This document shows, piece after piece, positions 6,859 to 12,784 of a stretch of DNA of 15,709 nucleotides. Below the pieces are notes generated by a model that searched no databases, was not told the origin of the DNA, and saw nothing but the letters and a program-made list of their open reading frames with translations. The DNA lies in assembly GCA_964632135.1 (NCBI GenBank), contig CAZWEI010000029.1:1-15709 (forward strand), given 5' to 3'. The DNA is from JBFMAP01 sp964632135. Its GTDB lineage: Archaea; Micrarchaeota; Micrarchaeia; Burarchaeales; JBFMAP01. Made by a program: the position numbers and the translations under genes. The stretch's first letter is position 1, and every line of letters starts with the position of its first letter.

Positions 6859-6916
6859 GAAATTCACGTGCGGCTGAATTATTCATTGCGCGCCGGAGTA
6901 TCTAGCTCTCGAAAAA

Positions 6917-6925
6917 CTTATATCC
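6917..6925 (-). promoter_or_regulatory. TATA box for the winged-helix/membrane protein pair
   Basis: 'GGATATAAG' on the - strand, in the 97-base gap between the permease stop and the regulator start, predicts transcription from about 6895. It has no TTGG block upstream, unlike the two shared promoters, so this pair is probably regulated differently. Confidence 0.55.
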
Positions 6926-6955
6926 TTTATTAATCTGCTGGCTATCACCACTCGT

Positions 6956-8227
6956 CTACTCGTATCTAAGGGCGTCAACCGGCTTCAATTTTGAGGCTTG
7001 ATAGGCCGGAATCGCCCCGGAAATCACCCCGATGAGAACTGACACGAGAAGGGCCTCGAATAGTATATCGACACTGACAATTGAGACCGATGAACCACCG
7101 CCTCTTCCCATGAATGGCATCTGAATGCCGGACCCAGTAAGGAGGGAGGATGTGAAGCTTGACGCAATGGTTCCCAAGATGATGCCAAGAAGCCCGCCGA
7201 CGAAGCCGATGAGCGCCGCATTCAATAAGAAAATCACCATTATGTCGCTGTTCCTCGCCCCGATTGCCTTCATTATCCCTATCTCTTTTGTTTTCTCTAG
7301 GACTGACGTGAACATCGTGTTCGCTATCCCGACCGCGCCCACCAGAATAGAAACGGCAGCTATCCCTTCCAGGAAGAGTATTATGCTGCTTGTGGCGCTG
7401 CTGATGCTCGCTAGCATATCTTTTGTTGCGGAAAGCGAAAAGTCCTGTGTAGTTACCATTCTGGAAAACATGAGGGCGTTTGTTATCTCGGTTTCTACAG
7501 TGTCTATGTCCGTTCCGTCCTTCGCCAAGGCCAGTATGCTGTTGTATTCATCCTGCACCGAACCATTGAGAACCTCGTAAGCGTTGTCAATCGGCATGTA
7601 TATGGAACGGTCAAAACGGCCGGTATCCGATGTTATCCCTATTACCTTGAAGCTTTTTCCCGCTATGCGGAGCTCTTTCCCGAGAGTTATCTCTTTTTTA
7701 AAATAAGTGGTGGCGAGGGAGTATCCTATGACCACAACGTTCTTGTCGGAAGCTTGAAGGAGCCTTCCCGTTCCAGCTTTGCTGGTCGTTACCGACGCCC
7801 AAGTTTCAGGGTCAGTCCCAGTAATCGACAGCATTCCGCTTTGGCTGCCGTAGGTAACGTTGGCCCTGCCGGTTATCTGCGCATTTATGGTGCTTATGTC
7901 CGCTATGCCCTTCAATGTCTGCACATCATCCTTGGTCAGCACGGAGCTCGAACTGGAACTGCCGCCTCCGCCCGGTTGCCCCCCTCCTCCGCCCATTGCC
8001 CCGAAGTCCATCCCCGTCGCTTTTGAGTAACCCGGAGAGATGGTTATTAGATTCGCGTTCAAGCTGCTTAATTGGGATTTCACCTGGCTCTGCATGCTTT
8101 CCCCGAGCGATACTATGGCTATGACAGAGGCTACGCCTATCACTATACCTATTATAGTGAGCCAGCTCCTTAGCTTGCTGTGCATAACCATATTCAATGC
8201 TATTTTGAATGATTTGTCGGGTTTCAT
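6956..8227 (-). CDS. MacB-type ABC transporter permease (FtsX/MacB_PCD)
   Basis: A 423-residue permease with the usual MacB plan. A first membrane helix (about residues 20-42, 'SWLTIIGIVIGVASVIAIVSLG') is followed by a large outer MacB-type periplasmic-core-like domain to about 270. Three more helices and the FtsX signature follow ('GIANTMFTSVLEKTKEIGIMKAIGA'), ending in 'GAIPAYQASKLKPVDALRYE'. A Gly/Ser-rich insert (about 75-95) lies in the outer domain. Such permeases couple cytoplasmic ATP hydrolysis to movement of an outer domain, exporting lipoproteins, peptides or drugs, or signalling, rather than importing solutes. Its ATG follows the ATPase stop directly (TGA-ATG), and an AAAGGAGA site lies inside the ATPase end, so the two are coupled. 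The cargo is unknown; the partner surface protein upstream is a likely clue. Confidence 0.95.
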   Translation of the reverse strand: MKPDKSFKIALNMVMHSKLRSWLTIIGIVIGVASVIAIVSLGESMQSQVKSQLSSLNANLITISPGYSKATGMDFGAMGGGGGQPGGGGSSSSSSVLTKDDVQTLKGIADISTINAQITGRANVTYGSQSGMLSITGTDPETWASVTTSKAGTGRLLQASDKNVVVIGYSLATTYFKKEITLGKELRIAGKSFKVIGITSDTGRFDRSIYMPIDNAYEVLNGSVQDEYNSILALAKDGTDIDTVETEITNALMFSRMVTTQDFSLSATKDMLASISSATSSIILFLEGIAAVSILVGAVGIANTMFTSVLEKTKEIGIMKAIGARNSDIMVIFLLNAALIGFVGGLLGIILGTIASSFTSSLLTGSGIQMPFMGRGGGSSVSIVSVDILFEALLVSVLIGVISGAIPAYQASKLKPVDALRYE

Positions 8228-9022
8228 TCAATCTCCTTTTTCATTCTTTGCAGAACTTGCTCGGGTCAACCCTTGTGATGCCGGCAACGCCCTGGAGGCC
8301 GATTTATACATCTCCTTGTTCTTCTCCACCCGAACGACCTCCCCGTCCTTTAGCTCGATGAACCTGTGCGCATAGCGTGCCAAGTTCAGGTCGTGCGTTA
8401 CGAGTATGATAGTCTTTCCCTTCGTCTTCCAGAAGTTGTAAAGCGTCTCAATAACCTCCCTTCCAGTCACACTGTCCAGCGAACCAGTGGGTTCGTCAGC
8501 GAGGATGATTTCAGGGTCAACAGCAAGCGAGCGGGCGATTGACACTCTCTGCTGCTGGCCCCCTGAAAGCTGGTTTGGTCTACTTCCCATCCTGTCCCCG
8601 AGTCCCACGAGCTTCAAAATGTCCCTGGCCCGCTTCTCCGAATTGCCCTGGTCAAACTCCTGAAGTTCGAGGGGCAAGAGAACGTTCTCGAAGGCAGACA
8701 TGTTCGGTATCAGGTTGTACTGCTGGAAGATGAAGCCGATTGTTCTCCCCCGAAGGGATGCGAGATCGGATTCGCTCATCTCGGATATGTTCTTGGAGTT
8801 TAGGAAGATGCTACCCTTTGTCGGGGTGTCGAGACAGCCGACCAGGTTCATCATTGTGGATTTCCCGCTTCCCGAAGGCCCCACTATCGCGACGAAGTCG
8901 CCTTGCTTTATCTCCACGGTGACGTTCCGGAGGGCGTGGACCTTGACTTCGCCCATCTGGTAGGTCTTCCAGACGTCCTTGAGGACCACAAGCGGTTTCT
9001 CCATAGAATGGGGCTTTTCCAT
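8228..9022 (-). CDS. MacB/LolD-type ABC transporter ATPase
   Basis: A 264-residue ATPase with all motifs intact: Walker A G48-PSGSGKST, Q-loop Q100 in 'FIFQQYNL', signature L152-SGGQQQR, Walker B 'IILADEPTGSLD' (172-183) and switch H210 in 'LVTHD'. This is the MacB/LolD/FtsE-like subfamily, which powers FtsX-fold permeases. I use ATG 9022; an in-frame TTG just upstream is less likely. It begins eight bases after the surface-protein stop and abuts the permease gene, so the three are one operon in the order surface protein, ATPase, permease. The C-terminal 30 residues (a basic, Ala/Ser-rich tail) extend past the usual family end and probably play no catalytic role. Confidence 0.97.
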   Translation of the reverse strand: MEKPHSMEKPLVVLKDVWKTYQMGEVKVHALRNVTVEIKQGDFVAIVGPSGSGKSTMMNLVGCLDTPTKGSIFLNSKNISEMSESDLASLRGRTIGFIFQQYNLIPNMSAFENVLLPLELQEFDQGNSEKRARDILKLVGLGDRMGSRPNQLSGGQQQRVSIARSLAVDPEIILADEPTGSLDSVTGREVIETLYNFWKTKGKTIILVTHDLNLARYAHRFIELKDGEVVRVEKNKEMYKSASRALPASQGLTRASSAKNEKGD

Positions 9023-9030
9023 CAAATCGC

Positions 9031-10671
9031 CTATTTCTCAGCGATGTGAGCATGCTTCTTTTTCCTCCTCCTGTAGAGAAAATAGGCGATTGCCGCTATC
9101 ACCACAACGATGCCCCCAAGCTGAACGGCGTCGAGGCCGAAAATTATCCCGTTCGACCTCGTGGTTCTTGAAAAGAATGACGCCTGCCCAGCACCCGCGG
9201 AATTGATTTTCACGTCCTGAGTCACCGTGTGGGGCTGGTTCTGCTCGTCCTTGAAAGTGACTGTTACCTTTGCGGTGCTTGAGGCTTGTGTCCTGTTGAA
9301 CTGCTGGGTCGATGACCCATTCAGATTCCCTGCCACCGGTCCACCTGCTGCTCCATTCTGGGGCAATGACCCATTCGAACTCCCTGCTCCTGAAGAACTC
9401 GTTGAGACTGAAATGGTCGAATAATCGTCTATGGCCATGGTTCCGATGAATTTCTCGGTCCTCGTTCCGCCCATATCCACAACTGCATATACGCTTCTTA
9501 TCGGGGTGTTTCCGGTGTTTGATATCTGGATGACTATTTCGTTTCCGGTCGTGCTGGTTGAAAGCTCCCCGGTAATTTTTATCTCAGGAGTTGCCTCTAC
9601 CTGTATCCCCACTGTTTGGGTGAATGTCCTCCCCGTACCAAGGGTTATGTTCAGAGGCAATTCGTAATACCCGGAGCTCGCGGAAGCAGAGATTCCGAGG
9701 GTTACTGTTTCAGATGCCGTTTTCCCAGGCTCAATAGAACTGAAATAAAATTTGCTTGTCCCCAGCGGGGTGAAAGTGTCCGTAGAACCAACATTCACGG
9801 CCGCGGACATGGCGCCTGTCCCGTCGTTTTCTAAGACCATGTCGAAGTCCGCAGCAGAGCCTATCTCGGTTGAGGAAAGCGGCTCGAGGATTACCTTGAA
9901 CTGAGTTGAAGGCTCAAGGACGTTGACCGGCCCGACGTACAGCGTCTGGCTCGAGGGGTTCTGCAACGCGTCGGTGTAAGTGAAGTTGAGCGGAATCAAG
10001 TACTGCCCCACCGGAGCAAGCGAGGAGGAGAGGAGGTTCAGGGAGATGCGCTTGCTGGAATTGGATTCTATGCTGCCGACGTATTCCCTCGTGCTTCCGT
10101 CTATCGAAAAAGAGGAGTTCTGCGGGGCATAAACCGACAGGTCGTTTATCGTGCCTCCGGTGTTCCTTATCTCAAGCTCTATCAGGATTTTTTCTCCGGG
10201 GGATAAGGACCTAGTGCCTGCTGATAAAGTGTCAACCTGCAGGATTTCGTCCTGCGAAACGACAATCGGAACCGAGAACGTCGTGCTTCTCGCGCTTCCC
10301 CCGCTCGTTGTCGCCAAGTAATACACGTCTATCTTATACAGGATCATCCCGGTGCTGAGTTCTGGCGGTATCTCAAATGGAATCGATACCTGCGAGTTCG
10401 CGCCAGATCCTATGTCACTAGCGTAGACGGAAAGCATCCTGTAAGTATAACTATCCGAATAATCCATCCTTATTCCGCTTGCAGTGTCGGTCCCGCTGTT
10501 GGCGATGGCCAGCTGGATATAGCCCCTACTTCCCGGATAAACTTTTGAGGGTGCTATGGAATACCCCGTTACCTGGAGCGTTGCACCGCTCGCACTCGCG
10601 GTGAACCCGAAATTCGCGAGCAGCAGCAACACGAGCAAAAACGCCGAAATTGAAATTGATACCGCCTTCAT
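9031..10671 (-). CDS. NEW3/Ig-repeat (COG1361-like) surface protein with C-terminal membrane anchor
   Basis: A 546-residue exported protein. It has a signal peptide (residues 1-28, ending 'TASASG') and then about four tandem Ig-like domains of the NEW3/COG1361 type, each with the 'N-x-G-x' turn that marks them ('IANSGTDTASG', 'IRNTGGTINDL', 'ENDGTGAMSA', 'ISNTGNTPIRS'). A Ser/Gly/Asn/Gln-rich linker (about 420-465) follows, then a short domain, a single membrane helix (about 510-530) and a strongly basic tail ('YRRRKKKHAH'). The Ig part must be outside and the tail inside. In archaea such proteins often sit beside MacB-type ABC genes, as here, and probably form part of the same envelope machine. 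AGGTGAT about two bases before the ATG is its ribosome site, and the promoter block is 10703-10750. Confidence 0.92.
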   Translation of the reverse strand: MKAVSISISAFLLVLLLLANFGFTASASGATLQVTGYSIAPSKVYPGSRGYIQLAIANSGTDTASGIRMDYSDSYTYRMLSVYASDIGSGANSQVSIPFEIPPELSTGMILYKIDVYYLATTSGGSARSTTFSVPIVVSQDEILQVDTLSAGTRSLSPGEKILIELEIRNTGGTINDLSVYAPQNSSFSIDGSTREYVGSIESNSSKRISLNLLSSSLAPVGQYLIPLNFTYTDALQNPSSQTLYVGPVNVLEPSTQFKVILEPLSSTEIGSAADFDMVLENDGTGAMSAAVNVGSTDTFTPLGTSKFYFSSIEPGKTASETVTLGISASASSGYYELPLNITLGTGRTFTQTVGIQVEATPEIKITGELSTSTTGNEIVIQISNTGNTPIRSVYAVVDMGGTRTEKFIGTMAIDDYSTISVSTSSSGAGSSNGSLPQNGAAGGPVAGNLNGSSTQQFNRTQASSTAKVTVTFKDEQNQPHTVTQDVKINSAGAGQASFFSRTTRSNGIIFGLDAVQLGGIVVVIAAIAYFLYRRRKKKHAHIAEK

Positions 10672-10702
10672 CTAATCACCTAGGATTTTGCGAACGGCTT
10701 TG

Positions 10703-10750
10703 TATAAATGGGTTTTCCGAACTAACCCCCAAATTGTACCCAAATCCGTC
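10703..10750 (-). promoter_or_regulatory. Promoter block of the ABC operon, shared with the sequon-rich protein gene
   Basis: On the - strand it ends in ATTTATA (10703-10709) and has two exact ATTTGGG elements 11 bases apart, then GTTCGGAAAA next to the TATA box. It is the second copy of the block at 6012-6059. The predicted start is near 10681, giving a leader of about ten bases to the ATG at 10671. Confidence 0.7.
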
Positions 10751-10805
10751 AGTTTTTCGCATGCTAGAGCGAAACTTGAAAAAGAGTTGAAAAAGAGAAC
10801 GTTTT

Positions 10806-11813
10806 TCACTCAACCTTATACTGCCTCACTTTCACGCCCGCTTCCTGAAGGAGTTTCAGCGAGGTCTCGCTCATCGGGTAATCGAGGTTGTAGACGACTT
10901 CAACTAGACCAGCGTTTATTATCATCTTCGTGCACGTGAGGCAGGGCGCGAACGTGGAGTAAAGGGTTGCGCCTTTTATGCTGATTCCGTGGTACGCAGC
11001 CTGAACAATCGCGTTCTCCTCCCCGTGCGAGCACAAGCACTCCTCCAAATTCTTTCCACTCTCGGAAAATGAGTTGCACCTCGGGCATCCTCCCTCGCTG
11101 CAGTTTTTCACCCCGCGCGGCGTGCCGTTGTAGCCTGTCGAGATTATCCTCTTGTCCTTCACTATTAGCGCGGCCACGTGGCGCTTCATGCAGTTGCTGC
11201 GCGTTGCGACGACTTTCGCTATTTTCATGAAATACTCGTCCCAGTTCGGCCGCGTCTTCTTGAACTCGCCCGAGACCGACGCGAGCACGTCGTCCACGCG
11301 CTCATAAAGCGCCCTGAAGTCCGCGTCATTCACGATTTTCTTGTCCGCGAGCGCGATGGTCTTCTCCAACTGCTGCCTGCTCCCGTCCGCGCTCTTCGCC
11401 TCCATCTCCTCGATGTGCAGGAACGCGTCGTAAGTTTTCGGGTCGCCCTCCCTGTCGCGCGTCCTCATCCGCTCGAACCGGACCTCATGTGGCGCGAACA
11501 CGTTTATAAGCACGAAATCCTTTCTCTTGCGCAGTTCCTCGACTTCCCCTGGGTTTCGAATGGAGTCAATGGCATAATTCTTGTCGCCCTCGACTTTCAG
11601 CATCGTCTTCTTCGAGAGTATTCCGTTCCCGAACTTCTTCCGCAACTCATTGCCCCTCTTTATGAGGCTCTCGCGCGTAATCTCAGCGCCCTCTGCCGCG
11701 AGCTCCTCGCGAATCACGTCGGAAAGCGACAAATAATAAAAGCCCTTCTTCCGCAGATATTCCGCGACGGTTCCCTTGCCGGCGCAGTTTTCCCCAGTTA
11801 AACCAATAATCAC
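10806..11813 (-). CDS. P-loop kinase-like domain fused to dCMP deaminase
   Basis: A 335-residue protein of two parts. Residues 1-185 form a P-loop nucleotide-kinase-like domain with Walker A G7-ENCAGKGT15, 'LSLSDVIREEL', 'GNELRKKFGNGIL' and 'IDSIRNPGEVEELRKR'. This is close to the archaeal dephospho-CoA-kinase/UPF0200-like group. Residues 188-335 form a dCMP deaminase: 'RPNWDEYFMKIA', 'GYNGTPRG', catalytic H263-A/G-E265 in 'HGEENAI', and P290-C291-x-x-C294. An extra cysteine cluster ('GGCPRC', 'CLC') resembles the second zinc site of phage T4-type enzymes. The reaction should be dCMP to dUMP, feeding dTMP synthesis; the first domain may bind nucleotide as a regulator or phosphorylate one. The start is GTG with AGGTGGT just upstream. 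A similar fusion exists in fungal dCMP deaminases. It stands alone in its transcription unit. Confidence 0.93.
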   Translation of the reverse strand: MIIGLTGENCAGKGTVAEYLRKKGFYYLSLSDVIREELAAEGAEITRESLIKRGNELRKKFGNGILSKKTMLKVEGDKNYAIDSIRNPGEVEELRKRKDFVLINVFAPHEVRFERMRTRDREGDPKTYDAFLHIEEMEAKSADGSRQQLEKTIALADKKIVNDADFRALYERVDDVLASVSGEFKKTRPNWDEYFMKIAKVVATRSNCMKRHVAALIVKDKRIISTGYNGTPRGVKNCSEGGCPRCNSFSESGKNLEECLCSHGEENAIVQAAYHGISIKGATLYSTFAPCLTCTKMIINAGLVEVVYNLDYPMSETSLKLLQEAGVKVRQYKVE

Positions 11814-11853
11814 AATACCACCTAAAAACCCAGGACCGTTATTGTAGAATTGG

Positions 11854-11866
11854 AAAAATATAAAAA
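11854..11866 (-). promoter_or_regulatory. TATA box for the kinase-deaminase gene
   Basis: 'TTTTTATATTTTT' on the - strand lies about 41-53 bases before the GTG at 11813, placing the start near 11835 with a short leader holding the AGGTGGT ribosome site (about 11818-11824). Confidence 0.6.
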
Positions 11867-11895
11867 GACTTCAGCTGCGCGTTCCTGGAAGCAAA

Positions 11896-11906
11896 GATTT
11901 ATATAG
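11896..11906 (+). promoter_or_regulatory. TATA box for the toxin-antitoxin pair
   Basis: 'GATTTATATAG' precedes the antitoxin by 33-43 bases, divergent from the kinase-deaminase promoter. AGGTGAT (11927-11933) five bases before the ATG is the ribosome site. The AT-rich 'TTATACACACTAGTATAGG' between them could be the antitoxin's own operator, as these operons are usually self-repressed. Confidence 0.6.
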
Positions 11907-11938
11907 CTGGTTATACACACTAGTATAGGTGATTATAG

Positions 11939-12178
11939 ATGAATTATACGAGCATTCAAATCGCTCCCGAAACCAGAGCGAGACTGGCTAACTTCAAGGA
12001 GTATGGAAGGGAAACCTACGATGAGGTGTTAAACAAACTCATGTCCATTGTCGAGCTTGTAAAAAAAGAGGGAAATTTGAGCGACGAAACCATCAAAGAT
12101 ATCGAGGAAGCAAAAAAGCAGTACGCCAGCGGAAAAACATTCTCAACAAAAGAAGTTCTCGAGAAGCTTGGTGTGTAA
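11939..12178 (+). CDS. RelB/VapB-like antitoxin
   Basis: A 79-residue protein with two parts. An N-terminal ribbon-helix-helix-like start ('YTSIQIAPETRARLANFKE', then 'YGRETYDEVLNKLMSIVEL') should bind DNA as a dimer. An acidic, flexible tail ('SDETIKDIEEAKKQYASGKTFSTKEVLEKLGV') has the pattern of RelB-type antitoxins that wrap around and block the toxin. The TAA stop is followed at once by the toxin ATG, so the pair is translationally coupled with antitoxin first, which is typical. It should neutralise the toxin and repress the operon. Base composition is A/T-richer than the nearby metabolic genes, consistent with a mobile cassette. I am confident of the role from the pairing; the exact family name is less certain. 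Confidence 0.88.
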   Translation: MNYTSIQIAPETRARLANFKEYGRETYDEVLNKLMSIVELVKKEGNLSDETIKDIEEAKKQYASGKTFSTKEVLEKLGV

Positions 12179-12430
12179 ATGAGCTACGAGTTAATCTGGA
12201 CGCTGAAATCACTCCAGCGATTAAAGGAACTCGACAAAAAGACTGCACTTAGAATCGTGGAAAAACTTGAGAGCGCGAAGGAATTCCCGCACCACTTTTT
12301 CACGAAGCTGACAGAGGTTGAATCTTGGAGGATGCGAGTAGGGGATTACAGAGTGATATGTTTCATCGATGAAAATAAGAAAAAGCTTGTTGTAGAAACA
12401 ATAGGCCATAGGAAGAAAATCTACAAATAA
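12179..12430 (+). CDS. RelE/ParE-superfamily toxin
   Basis: An 83-residue basic protein of the RelE/ParE fold: an N-terminal strand ('YELIWTLKSLQRLKELDKK'), two helices, then a beta sheet with 'SWRMRVGDYRVICFID' and 'LVVETIGHRKKIYK'. The arginines in 'WRMRVGDYR', the late 'GHRKKIYK' and the final tyrosine are in the places used for RNA contact and cleavage in RelE proteins. Archaeal RelE toxins cleave mRNA in the ribosome A site, while ParE relatives act on gyrase; sequence alone does not settle which, though the archaeal context and RelB-like partner favour RelE. The gene ends only nine bases before the convergent tRNA-Glu gene. No promoter of its own is needed. Confidence 0.9.
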   Translation: MSYELIWTLKSLQRLKELDKKTALRIVEKLESAKEFPHHFFTKLTEVESWRMRVGDYRVICFIDENKKKLVVETIGHRKKIYK

Positions 12431-12437
12431 AAAGAAG
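12425..12437 (-). terminator. T-rich tract ending the tRNA-Glu transcript
   Basis: On the - strand, two bases after the discriminator, 'CTTCTTTTTATTT' gives the T-rich signal usual at archaeal 3' ends. It overlaps the last bases of the convergent toxin gene, so the two transcripts probably overlap. Confidence 0.5.
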
Positions 12438-12453
12438 AGTGCTCCGACCGGGA

Positions 12454-12470
12454 TTTTCATTTTGAATAAT
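12454..12470 (-). other. T-loop intron of tRNA-Glu (17 nt, position 59/60)
   Basis: The exon T-loop bases TTCA pair with TGAA near the intron's 3' end (4-bp central helix). Bulge 1 is AAA (cut AA^A) and bulge 2 is AAT (cut AA^T), with the T-stem as the outer helix. Joining restores exactly the canonical T-loop TTCAAAT. Only 17 nt long, it has little or no internal helix. Confidence 0.88.
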
Positions 12471-12516
12471 TTTGAACCCGGGTCACGGACTCGAGAGGCC
12501 CGTATCCTTGACCGGT

Positions 12517-12568
12517 TTGCCTAACCATTTTCCGTTAACGCTTTCCGCGCCAGCGCGGAAAAGGGTTA
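12517..12568 (-). other. D-loop intron of tRNA-Glu (52 nt, position 15/16)
   Basis: The D-stem strand GTCT (10-13) pairs with AGGC near the intron's 3' end (one G-U pair). Bulge 1 is AGT (AG^T) and bulge 2 is AAA (AA^A). The inner helix AACC/GGTT continues after one C-U mismatch with TTTTCCG/CGGAAAA. Splicing gives D-loop AGACCGGTCAA, the expected length. No outer helix is seen, so this is a relaxed BHB. Confidence 0.85.
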
Positions 12569-12615
12569 CTAGACTATCGGAGCATCGCAGCAGCGCGTAT
12601 AATGGACTGATTGAA

Positions 12616-12624
12616 ATTTATAAA
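12616..12624 (-). promoter_or_regulatory. TATA box for tRNA-Glu
   Basis: 'TTTATAAAT' on the - strand, 33-41 bases before the tRNA 5' end at 12583, fits a start a few bases upstream of the mature end. It lies in the 72-base spacer between the two tRNA genes, so each is transcribed separately. Confidence 0.6.
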
Positions 12625-12640
12625 GGTTTTGAGAAGAAAA

Positions 12641-12655
12641 CAAGAAATAAAAAAA
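12641..12655 (-). terminator. T-rich tract ending the tRNA-Val transcript
   Basis: Directly after the tRNA-Val discriminator the - strand reads TTTTTTTATTTCTTG, a strong archaeal T-run terminator. Confidence 0.65.
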
Positions 12656-12669
12656 TGGGCCCGCCCGGG

Positions 12670-12698
12670 TTTTCGGGATAATAACTTGTGGTCCCTCT
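12670..12698 (-). other. T-loop intron of tRNA-Val (29 nt, position 59/60)
   Basis: T-loop bases TTCG pair with CGAA near the intron end (4-bp central helix). Bulge 1 is ATA (AT^A), bulge 2 is AAC (AA^C), and the T-stem is the outer helix. Splicing gives TTCGATC, a normal T-loop. The inner helix is weak. Confidence 0.88.
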
Positions 12699-12741
12699 AT
12701 CGAACCGGGACTCTTCACTGTGTGAGAGTGACGTCTTACCA

Positions 12742-12784
12742 TTGTCAGCCCTGCTGACAAATCCTGCTGCGGAGCAGCAGGGCT
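12742..12784 (-). other. D-loop intron of tRNA-Val (43 nt, position 15/16)
   Basis: GTCG (10-13) pairs with TGAC near the intron end (one G-U pair). Bulge 1 is AAA (AA^A) and bulge 2 is AAT (AA^T). The inner helix GCCCTGCTG/CAGCAGGGC is a perfect 9 bp. Splicing gives GTCGAATGGTAAGAC, a proper D-arm with A14, A15, G18 and G19. Confidence 0.88.

Larger units (their letters stand above)
12440..12583 (-). tRNA. tRNA-Glu (CTC) with two introns (D-loop and T-loop)
   Basis: The mature tRNA comes from three exons: 12569-12583, 12471-12516 and 12440-12453. Removing introns of 52 and 17 nt leaves 75 nt. It has a 7-bp acceptor (GCTCCGA/TCGGAGC) with discriminator A, and U8-A9. The D-stem GTCT pairs with GGAT in the special tRNA-Glu way (U13-G22, G10-U25). 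The D-loop keeps G18G19. The anticodon stem CGGGC/GTCCG encloses loop CTCTCGA with anticodon CTC (12493-12495), and the variable loop is TGAC. The T-arm is CCGGG, TTCAAAT, CCCGG. There is no intron at 37/38, and the 3' CCA is not encoded. It reads GAG codons, which are common in this window. All stems pair, so this is a functional gene and not a relic. Confidence 0.95.

Noticed and set aside
11178..11801. Open frame of 207 codons antisense to the kinase-deaminase gene
   Set aside because: It mirrors the G/C-rich codon bias of the real gene, has no family pattern and is covered by a well-supported enzyme.
10806..11813. Phage-defence role for the kinase-deaminase fusion
   Set aside because: Deaminases that deplete nucleotides are known in defence, but this one has a standard dCMP deaminase core, stands alone and has no defence genes nearby apart from a common toxin-antitoxin pair.
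12440..12583. Attachment site of an integrated element at the tRNA-Glu 3' end
   Set aside because: I found no second copy of the tRNA 3' end near the toxin-antitoxin genes and no integrase gene in the window.
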